Assembly: GCF_005771525.1 (NCBI RefSeq)
Contig: NZ_VAVZ01000025.1
Coordinates: forward strand, 212-50,981
Direction: 5' to 3'
Source: Nesterenkonia salmonea
Lineage (GTDB): Bacteria; Actinomycetota; Actinomycetes; Actinomycetales; Micrococcaceae
DNA length: 50,770 nt
Shown piece by piece: positions 44,995 to 50,770 of this stretch (position 1 is the first letter of the stretch; the number at the start of each line of letters is the position of its first letter). The translations under genes and the position numbers were made by a program. The notes under the pieces are model-generated. The model was not told the origin of the DNA. It saw nothing but the letters and a program-made list of their open reading frames with translations, and made no database searches.

Positions 44995-45816
44995 TTAGGC
45001 GCGGCTCTTTGCCCGGACGCCGACGGCGGCTGCGCCGACGCCAAGCAGGGCCAGGATGCCCAGGCCGGCGGCCCAGGCAGCGGGTGAGCTCTGCTGGGTG
45101 ACCTGGAAGTTGCCGGCTGGAACACCGTCGGGAGCGGAGTGCATGCCGTCAACAACCTGGGTTGCCAGATCAAGGTTGCCGTCCTCAGCGGAGCCCCAGG
45201 CGTAAACGATCGTGGTGGCGCCCTCTGCAACATCTACGTCAGCGGGGCCGAGCACGGGGTCGCTTTCACCTGCCAGGGAGACTGCCGCCTCTACGGTGCT
45301 TGCGGGCACCTCGAGGGAAGCCTCATCTGGGTTGGCAAGGGATTCAACGGCAACTTCGCCGTTGGCCCAGATGTCCACCTCAGGTGCTGCAGCGATGTGC
45401 CGGACGGTCAGTCGGCCGTCTCCTGCGCTGAGCTCGGAGGTGTCGTTGACGAACGGGGTCACTGTGGGCTCACCTGATGCGTCCAGGTGGGCGGCGGCGG
45501 TGTAGTCCATGCCACCGTCTAGCGAGACGCTCACCGGGCCGAGGACCGGGTCGGAGTCATCTTCGGCGTCTGCAGCGGTGATGGCGATTTCGTACTCGCC
45601 GGCCGGCAGTTCAAGTGGGCCAGCTAGATCACCCGGGTTGAAGTCATCCAAGGTGAGCTCGCCGTCCACGTAGACGTCGACCGGGAGATCCGGTACAGCG
45701 TGGAGTACGGACAGGTGTGCGCCTTCTTCGTGGTTATCGGCGAAGGCGGGTGCTGCTGAGCCTGCAAGTACCAGACCGAGTCCGGCCGTTGCGGCGAGGG
45801 AAAGTGACTTACGCAT
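44995..45816 (-). CDS. DUF4397 secreted/anchored surface protein
   Basis: 273 aa. Signal peptide 1-26 (AAPAFADNH), then DUF4397 repeats: ARLSVLHAVPDLPVDVYVDG-type unit at about 32-115 and a second RLTVRHIAAAPEVDIWANG unit at about 135-215. C-terminal hydrophobic helix about 245-265 and RAKSRA tail, but no LPXTG-like motif before it. Surface-exposed, membrane-anchored by inference. First gene of the DUF4397 - sortase - sigma - anti-sigma unit; AAAGG lies before ATG 45816. Function unknown. Confidence 0.85.
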   Translation of the reverse strand: MRKSLSLAATAGLGLVLAGSAAPAFADNHEEGAHLSVLHAVPDLPVDVYVDGELTLDDFNPGDLAGPLELPAGEYEIAITAADAEDDSDPVLGPVSVSLDGGMDYTAAAHLDASGEPTVTPFVNDTSELSAGDGRLTVRHIAAAPEVDIWANGEVAVESLANPDEASLEVPASTVEAAVSLAGESDPVLGPADVDVAEGATTIVYAWGSAEDGNLDLATQVVDGMHSAPDGVPAGNFQVTQQSSPAAWAAGLGILALLGVGAAAVGVRAKSRA

Positions 45817-45996
45817 GATCGCGGCCTTTCATAATGCCCATGGGCTTTTTTGTTATGCTCACACATGTTGTGCTCACACCAGGACTACTGGCCGTGGTGA
45901 GAAAAGGTTGCACTGGTGCGAAGATTCTTTTTTTCGCCCTGGTAGCGAGCGCCTAGTGGTGCGTTGTGCGGTGTGGTCGCACTGGTCTGCGGAACG

Positions 45997-46002
45997 TAGG
46001 CT
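45997..46002 (+). promoter_or_regulatory. TAGGCT box before dapB
   Basis: TAGGCT is followed by 7 bases and ATG 46010. Those 7 bases also contain GGAGG, so the gene could be read from a short-leader or leaderless start. Weak by itself. Confidence 0.3.
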
Positions 46003-46009
46003 GGAGGTC

Positions 46010-46771
46010 ATGAGTGCGCACACAATTCGAGTCGCGGTGCTGGGCGCCGGCGGCCGTATGGGTTCTGAAGCAGTGAAAGCGGTGGAGTCCGCCGAGGATA
46101 TGGAGCTGGTCGCGGCCTTGGGGCGAAGCGATTCGTTCCAGCAGGCTATTGATTCCGGTGCCACGCATGTGGTGGACCTGACGGTGCCTGATGCCACGGT
46201 GGACAACGTGCACGGCGCAGTGGCGAACGGCCTTCATTCTGTGGTGGGCACTACCGGTTGGGACGCTAGCCGTTTAGAGGCGCTGCGTGGACTGCTGGAA
46301 GAGCACCCGGAGGCGGGTGTCCTGATTGCCCCGAACTTCGCTTTGGGTTCAGTGTTGGCTTCAGCCTTCGCAGCGAAGGCCGCGCAGTACTTTGAGTCAG
46401 CGGAGATCGTGGAGCTGCATCACCCGAATAAGGTGGATGCGCCTTCCGGCACGGCGGTGCGCACTGCTGAACTGATGGCAGGTGCGCGGCAGGCTGCGGG
46501 TGTGGGCCCTTCGCCTGATGCGACGCAGCAGGAGGTGGAGGGTGCCCGTGGTGCGGATATCGACGGCATCCGGGTCCATTCGGTGCGACTTCGCGGACTG
46601 GTCGCTCACCAGGAAGTGCTGCTGGGGTCGGCCGGTGAGCAGCTCACGTTCCGGCACGATTCCTTCGACCGAGCCAGCTTCATGCCTGGTGTCCTGCTGG
46701 GGCTGCGCACCGTGGCGCAGCGCCCCGGCCTGACCCACGGCCTGGACGGCTACTTGGATTTGGGCCTGTGA
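46010..46771 (+). CDS. dapB: 4-hydroxy-tetrahydrodipicolinate reductase
   Basis: 253 aa from ATG 46010 (MSAHTIRVAVLGAGGRMG) with GGAGG 3 bases ahead; the frame is open for 65 codons further upstream, without coding character. NAD(P) motif GAGGRMG (about 13-19), VVGTTGW, catalytic His pair and Lys in LHHPNKVDAPSGTA. Reduces the product of DapA in lysine/DAP synthesis. The next gene overlaps its stop by 4 bases. Confidence 0.94.
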   Translation: MSAHTIRVAVLGAGGRMGSEAVKAVESAEDMELVAALGRSDSFQQAIDSGATHVVDLTVPDATVDNVHGAVANGLHSVVGTTGWDASRLEALRGLLEEHPEAGVLIAPNFALGSVLASAFAAKAAQYFESAEIVELHHPNKVDAPSGTAVRTAELMAGARQAAGVGPSPDATQQEVEGARGADIDGIRVHSVRLRGLVAHQEVLLGSAGEQLTFRHDSFDRASFMPGVLLGLRTVAQRPGLTHGLDGYLDLGL

Positions 46772-47208
46772 AGAACAAAATTTGGACGTGGATCATGATC
46801 GTCCTGGTGTTGATTATCATGACCGGGGCGGCTACGTCAGCTATCCGCTTCCTCATGGTCGACGACGTGGTGGCGCGTCTGCTCGGCGCCGGCACCCTGG
46901 TGATCGTGGCCATGGGCGTCTGGTTCCTGTGGCATGCGATCTACTTTGGTGTGCGCACCGAGCAGCTGGGGAAGATCCTTGATTCTGAGGACGCGCTTCC
47001 GGAGGACACTGTGGAACGCTCCCCCGCTGGGCGGCCGAATCGCGCTCAGGCGGACGAGCAGTTCGCGCGGTTCAAAGCGGAAGCGGAGGCTGACCCTGAG
47101 GATTGGCGGGTGTGGTACCGGTTGGCTTATGCCTATGACATCGCTGGTGACCGCTCCCGAGCCCGGAAGATCATGAAGCGGGCCATCGACATGCACCGCC
47201 AGCGGTAG
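46768..47208 (+). CDS. Small membrane protein with TPR-like tail
   Basis: 146 aa. Two hydrophobic helices at about 6-28 and 36-58, a polar linker, and a C-terminal tetratricopeptide-like helix pair (about 105-143: DPEDWRVWYRLAYAYDIAGDRSRARKIMKRAI). GTG start overlaps the dapB stop (GTGA), so it is likely co-translated. A gene of this kind next to dapB is common in Micrococcaceae, to my recollection. No function is known. Confidence 0.7.
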   Translation: MKNKIWTWIMIVLVLIIMTGAATSAIRFLMVDDVVARLLGAGTLVIVAMGVWFLWHAIYFGVRTEQLGKILDSEDALPEDTVERSPAGRPNRAQADEQFARFKAEAEADPEDWRVWYRLAYAYDIAGDRSRARKIMKRAIDMHRQR

Positions 47209-47408
47209 CCTGACCGTTCAGCAGTGGTGTGCTGCGCTTGACTGGGAGTCACGGTAGGACAACTCGCCACCATGTCTGAGATTCCCATCGGATGTGCCGG
47301 AAAACCTCAATTTCGCGGTCTGTACGCGCGAACTGATGGGACAACTGCCCACCGGTAAGAAACGTCCTACCGAGTGTTGCGTTCGCAGCCGATCAGGGCC
47401 AATGGTGA
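47209..47408. other. Convergent intergenic region with short repeats
   Basis: Between two convergent genes. CGGTAGGAC (47252-47260) and GTCCTACCG (47364-47372) form a 9-bp inverted repeat 103 bases apart. Inside are near-identical direct repeats GGACAACT.GCCACC (47257-47271 and 47339-47353, differing in two bases). No ORF, T-tract terminator or RNA gene was seen. Confidence 0.4.
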
Positions 47409-47918
47409 TCAGCCCCAGTGGTGTGAGTCGCGGATGTCGGCGACCTGGTCACACAGGTGCGGCAGCAGTTCCACGAGAACTTCCATGCCGTCCCGCACGG
47501 CCTTGGGCGAACCGGGCAGGTTGATGATGACGGTGGCGTCTTTGACCCCGGCGACTCCGCGGCTGAGCGATGCCAGCGGGTTCTTGGTGCGGCCATGGTT
47601 GCGGATAGCTTCCATCACCCCGGGGATCTCTTTGTCCAGCATGGGTTTGGTGTATTCCGGGGTGAGGTCATCTGGTGTGAGACCGGTGCCCCCGGAGGTG
47701 ATGATGACGGCGGGACCGACTTGAACGATCAGCTCTGAGAGCGCGGCCAATACGCCTTCCCCGTCTGGGATGACCACCGGTGGGCGGCAGATGAATCCGA
47801 TCTGCTCGGCGTACTCGGCGATGACCGCGGTGGACTGGTCTTCGCGCTCTCCGGTGGCGGCGCGTGTGGAGACGATCACCGGTGCGATTACTCGAGCGCT
47901 TGGATCGTAGTCAGTCAT
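47409..47918 (-). CDS. MogA/MoaB-family molybdopterin biosynthesis protein
   Basis: 169 aa. TSGGTGLTPDDLTPE (about 94-108) is the substrate-binding signature of MogA/MoaB enzymes, which adenylylate molybdopterin. A later KTKNPLASLSRGVAGVKDATVIINLPGSPKAVRDGM-like segment is typical. No other molybdenum gene lies in the window. A TAGGGT box ends exactly 6 bases before ATG 47918. The subtype is not settled by the motif. Confidence 0.87.
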   Translation of the reverse strand: MTDYDPSARVIAPVIVSTRAATGEREDQSTAVIAEYAEQIGFICRPPVVIPDGEGVLAALSELIVQVGPAVIITSGGTGLTPDDLTPEYTKPMLDKEIPGVMEAIRNHGRTKNPLASLSRGVAGVKDATVIINLPGSPKAVRDGMEVLVELLPHLCDQVADIRDSHHWG

Positions 47919-47924
47919 ACGCCC

Positions 47925-47930
47925 ACCCTA
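47925..47930 (-). promoter_or_regulatory. -10 box TAGGGT for leaderless mogA/moaB-like gene
   Basis: Minus-strand TAGGGT, exactly 6 bases before ATG 47918, in the 16-base gap after the M16 gene. No Shine-Dalgarno. Confidence 0.5.
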
Positions 47931-47934
47931 CGCC

Positions 47935-49242
47935 TCAGACAGGCTCTGGCGCGACGATGGTCGTGGCCCGGGGGCTCTGGGCCAGACGGGACGCGACACG
48001 TTGAACGTCTTGAACCGTGACTGAGTCGACCTCATCGAGGGTCTCTGAGATGTCCACGAATTCGCCGCGCACCAGTTCTGCCCGGCCGAGCCGATTCATC
48101 CGGGAGGAGGTCTCCTCCATGCCGAGCACGGTGGCCCCGCGCAACTGGCCTTTGGCGCGGGCTAACTCATCGGCGCTGACAGGCTCAGTGGCCATGCGTT
48201 GGAGTTGATCCTCCAGCACGCCAACCACCTGGTCCACTTTGCTGGGCAGGCACCCGGCGTAGAGCCCGTAGTACCCGGCGTCGGTGTAGGCGGCGGAGAA
48301 TGAGTAGGTGGCGTAGGCCAGGCCGCGCTTTTCCCGCACTTCTTGGAACAGGCGGGAGGACATGCCCCCGCCGAGGACTGCGTGGAGCAGGCTGAGCGCG
48401 AACCTGTCGGGGTCGGAGGCTGACATGCCGCGGCCGCCGAGGATCACCTGGGATTGCTCCACTGGTTTGGTGAAGCGTTCGGTGCCTGCGCGGACGGGGA
48501 TCTGTTCCTGCCTGGCGGTGCGCAGCGGTTCCGGCTGCGCGGGGGTGAAGGTGTCCCACCGGGAGTCTTGAAGTGCTTGGGCAACGAGGCGGCAGACGGC
48601 GTCGTGCTCAAGTCCTCCTGCGGCGGTGATGACGAGCTCCTGCGGGCGGTACCAGCGGTGGTAGTGGTCGACGACGTCGTCGCGGACGGCGGCCTCAATG
48701 GCGGCCTTGGTTCCGCCGATGGGCCGGCCTAGCGGGTGGCCGTCCAGGACTTGTTCAGCGAAGCGTTCCTGGACTACATCGGCGGGGTCGTCCTCATCCA
48801 TGGCGAGCTCTTCGAGGATCACGCCGCGTTCGACTTCCAGTTCGGCGGGGTCGATCACTGCGGAGGTGACCATATCGGTGAGTACATCCACGGCCATGGG
48901 CAGGTCGGTATCTAGCACGCGAGCGTAGTAGCAGGTGGATTCTTTTCCGGTGGCGGCGTTGGAGTCCCCACCGACGGCGTCGAATGCTGAGGCGATGTCC
49001 AGGGCGGAGCGTTTGGCGGTGCCTTTGAAGAGCAGGTGCTCCAGGAAGTGGGTGGAGCCGTGCTGGTGGTCGGCCTCGTGCCGGGAGCCGACGCCTATCC
49101 AGTAGCCGATGGTGGCTGAGCGGACCCCGGGCATTTCTTCGGTGAGTACGCGCACTCCGCAGGGCAGTACGCTGCGCCGGACGGTGGTTCCGGTGTCGCT
49201 GTTGAGGATGCCCTCTGTGTCTGGGGTAATGGTGACTCGCAT
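47935..49242 (-). CDS. M16 family zinc metallopeptidase
   Basis: 435 aa from ATG 49242 (MRVTITPDTEGIL). ATG 49350 gives 36 more residues, but they cover the likely promoter (TAGGGTA at 49318-49324). Inverted zinc motif HxxEH: His65, Glu68, His69 (HFLEHLLFKGT); third ligand Glu expected near residue 145 (ELEVERGVILEEL). Second half (about 220-420) is the inactive M16 C-domain with GGGMSSRLFQEVREKRGLAY. In relatives this peptidase gene follows pnp; here pnp is not in view. Probable processing protease. Confidence 0.9.
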   Translation of the reverse strand: MRVTITPDTEGILNSDTGTTVRRSVLPCGVRVLTEEMPGVRSATIGYWIGVGSRHEADHQHGSTHFLEHLLFKGTAKRSALDIASAFDAVGGDSNAATGKESTCYYARVLDTDLPMAVDVLTDMVTSAVIDPAELEVERGVILEELAMDEDDPADVVQERFAEQVLDGHPLGRPIGGTKAAIEAAVRDDVVDHYHRWYRPQELVITAAGGLEHDAVCRLVAQALQDSRWDTFTPAQPEPLRTARQEQIPVRAGTERFTKPVEQSQVILGGRGMSASDPDRFALSLLHAVLGGGMSSRLFQEVREKRGLAYATYSFSAAYTDAGYYGLYAGCLPSKVDQVVGVLEDQLQRMATEPVSADELARAKGQLRGATVLGMEETSSRMNRLGRAELVRGEFVDISETLDEVDSVTVQDVQRVASRLAQSPRATTIVAPEPV

Positions 49243-49317
49243 AGCCGGATACGCTACCGGATCTTGCTGATCAGGCAGGAAATGTCCCAGGTCACCCAGG
49301 AATTCGTGAGGGTGCGT

Positions 49318-49324
49318 TAGGGTA
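49318..49324. promoter_or_regulatory. Symmetric TAGGGTA box, M16 / glycerophosphotransferase
   Basis: Plus TAGGGT predicts a start near 49330, 75 bases before ATG 49405. Minus TACCCT predicts a start near 49312, 70 bases before ATG 49242. Candidate bidirectional -10. Confidence 0.4.
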
Positions 49325-49404
49325 GCGGTGATATTCAATGCGCCCGCCATGATGGAAGGATCTGGGTCCTGGAGAAGCGAATCCTGACCACTCCGTTAGG
49401 CATC

Positions 49405-50526
49405 ATGGTCTCTACTGCGCGCAGTATCTACGCGCTGATGAAGCTGTTGCCGGTTCAGCGCAAAGTGGTCCTTATTACCCGCGAGCCCCGTCAGATCACG
49501 GTGGACTTCAGGTTGCTGAAGGAGTCGATCCGCCGCAAGCATCCGGGGCACCGGATTGTGGTGATCAAGCACCGGAAGCTTTCGGCGTCGTATATTCCTA
49601 AGGCTTTCCGGGAGATGTATCACCTGGCCACCTGTTCGGGTTGTCTGGTGGATGGGTACATCATCCCGGTGAGCATTCTCAATCATCGCAAGGGGCTGCG
49701 GATCGGCCAGATCTGGCACGCTCTGGGGGCGATCAAGAAGTTCGGGCATCTGGCCTCGGGCACCCGTGAAGGACCAGACCCTCGAGTGGCTGCGACCATG
49801 CGGATGCACCAGAATTACACGTTCGCAAGCGCCTCCGGGCAGGTTCCGGCCTCGGTCTATACGGCGGCGTTCGGGGTTCCCGCTGAGCGCGTGCTGCCGC
49901 TCGGCATGCCGAGGGTCGACTATCTGCTGGACCAGGAGACGCTGGCCGCGCGGCGGGAGCAGATTCTGACCAGGTATCCGCGGCTGCGGCAGACCGCGGA
50001 GTCGGGAGGGCGGATTGTGCTCTACATCCCCACTTTCCGGCGCGGCAAGCACATCCCCTACACGCAGGTGGCTGCAGCTTTCGCTGAGTACGACGCCGCC
50101 AATACCTTGGTGCTGCTGCCTCATCCGATCGACAAATCGCCTCTACCCAATGGTGGGCGCACCATCATTGGCACTGATGTGGGGGTGCTGGCTTGGCTGG
50201 CCGTTGCTGATGTGGTGATCACGGACTATTCAGCCGTTACTTATGAGGCGACTTTGCGGAACATTCCGCTGGTTTTCTGGCCCTATGACATTGCTGACTA
50301 CACCGAGGCGCGTGGCCTGGCTGTGGATTATGAGGCTGAGGTTCCTGGGCCCATTGTGCACTCCGCAGCGGAGGCGGTGGAGACGGCGCTGAGCATTGGC
50401 CCGCCGGATTACCGTGAGTTCCGGTCCACGCATCTGAACTTTGTGACGGAGAAGGACGGTTCTCTTCCGCTGGAACCTCCGGCCTGTGCGGACAGGATTA
50501 TTGATGCCCTGGAGCTGGAGGAGTAG
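49405..50526 (+). CDS. CDP-glycerol glycerophosphotransferase-like enzyme
   Basis: 373 aa, TagF/TarF-type GT-B enzyme expected to build or prime polyol-phosphate cell-wall polymer at the cytoplasmic face. Signatures: QIWHALGAIKKFG (about 97-109), the LYIPTFRRG segment with ADVVITDYSAVTYEATLRNIPLVFWPYDI (about 270-300), and LVLLPHPID. Short, without an N-terminal extension. ATG 49405 has no Shine-Dalgarno; an upstream in-frame CTG at about 49384 with GGAG ahead is possible. Acceptor unknown, no other wall-polymer gene in view. Confidence 0.87.
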   Translation: MVSTARSIYALMKLLPVQRKVVLITREPRQITVDFRLLKESIRRKHPGHRIVVIKHRKLSASYIPKAFREMYHLATCSGCLVDGYIIPVSILNHRKGLRIGQIWHALGAIKKFGHLASGTREGPDPRVAATMRMHQNYTFASASGQVPASVYTAAFGVPAERVLPLGMPRVDYLLDQETLAARREQILTRYPRLRQTAESGGRIVLYIPTFRRGKHIPYTQVAAAFAEYDAANTLVLLPHPIDKSPLPNGGRTIIGTDVGVLAWLAVADVVITDYSAVTYEATLRNIPLVFWPYDIADYTEARGLAVDYEAEVPGPIVHSAAEAVETALSIGPPDYREFRSTHLNFVTEKDGSLPLEPPACADRIIDALELEE

Positions 50527-50564
50527 GGCATTTGCCGGTGAGTATTCACTGCACATCTCACCTC

Positions 50565-50770
50565 TCATCGAGCAGGCGCGACTACGGCGGGTGGGTGTCG
50601 GTGATGATGTGGTCGGGGTCTGTGGTGGCCCCGGTTGGGGTTCGGCTTCCCTGGCGGGGACTTCGCCGGTGGGGACGTCTCTGGTACCGCCCGCTGAGGT
50701 TTCGGTGGGGGTGTCTGTTTGTCTTCTGGTGGTGGGTTGAGGTGGCCGTGGGATTTCATCCGGTGATGCC
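50565..50770 (-). CDS. Partial ORF, possible C-terminus of DUF222/HNH endonuclease
   Basis: The frame runs off the right edge and ends at 50565. The visible start HHRMKSHGHLNPPPE resembles the end of the HNH domain in DUF222-type nucleases of Micrococcales, where HHRLKTHGGW is usual. The rest is very rich in Pro, Lys and His and looks non-conserved. Another frame ending at 50582 carries TPTGATT, a string also common near the end of such proteins, so a frameshift may be present. Only the last few dozen residues are seen. Confidence 0.35.
   Translation of the reverse strand, partial: HHRMKSHGHLNPPPEDKQTPPPKPQRAVPETSPPAKSPPGKPNPNRGHHRPRPHHHRHPPAVVAPAR

Noticed and set aside
45836-45847. GCCCATGGGC followed by six T, looking like a terminator
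   Set aside because: A 10-base perfect palindrome leaves no loop, and it lies in the 5' leader of the DUF4397 gene on the other strand.
47294-47524. 76-codon plus-strand frame in the convergent gap
   Set aside because: Runs antisense into the mogA/moaB-like gene, and no start signal or family is seen.

Overview
The window is chromosomal DNA from a high-GC Gram-positive actinobacterium. The conserved order ftsK-pgsA-cinA-clgR-DUF3046-recA-recX-miaB-miaA-dapF, bifunctional PriA in the histidine cluster, and lexA divergent from a LysM gene all point to Micrococcales. Micrococcaceae (Nesterenkonia-like) is my best guess, but it is inferred from gene order and protein style, not from a search. 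I recognised no rRNA, tRNA, CRISPR array, insertion sequence or prophage.

Left part (1-9.4 kb): a minus-strand tad/Flp pilus operon (tadA-tadB-tadC-flp-tadE-tadE-like-tadG-like). It diverges from a 1261-residue FHA-FtsK/SpoIIIE protein resembling the type VII secretion ATPase EssC, followed by a PepSY lipoprotein. No WXG100 substrate or other type VII gene is visible.

9.5-16.6 kb: a ketone-body / short-chain fatty acid module on the plus strand. It holds an AtoE-type transporter broken by a one-base frameshift, a PucR-type regulator, a GntP-family permease, 3-hydroxybutyrate dehydrogenase, both subunits of a 3-oxoacid CoA-transferase, and a MarR regulator. Together they would import and convert 3-hydroxybutyrate and acetoacetate to acetoacetyl-CoA; no thiolase is in the window.

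16.6-33.4 kb: a histidine block on the minus strand (hisC, hisB, hisH, priA, then an SseB-family gene), an SOS block (LysM gene <-> lexA with two operator-like boxes, dinG-like helicase), hflX, a methyltransferase with a divergent FolC-like Mur ligase, then dapF-miaA-miaB and recX-recA with its own SOS box.

33.4-44 kb: regulators (MarR, ClgR-like), cinA, pgsA, ftsK, RNase J and dapA, all on the minus strand; then a divergent DUF418-type membrane protein. 

42.8-50.8 kb: a minus-strand unit DUF4397 protein - class F sortase - ECF sigma factor (SigK-like) - anti-sigma (RskA-like), then dapB and a TPR-like membrane protein on plus, mogA/moaB and an M16 peptidase on minus, and a CDP-glycerol glycerophosphotransferase-like gene on plus. 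A partial minus-strand ORF at the right edge may be the end of an HNH nuclease gene.

The most striking non-coding signal is promoter architecture. Many genes without a Shine-Dalgarno have a TANNNT box ending 6-7 bases before the start codon, as expected for leaderless mRNAs, and this decides several start codons here. Four divergent gene pairs share a 7-bp symmetric TAsssTA box that could serve as the -10 element on both strands.
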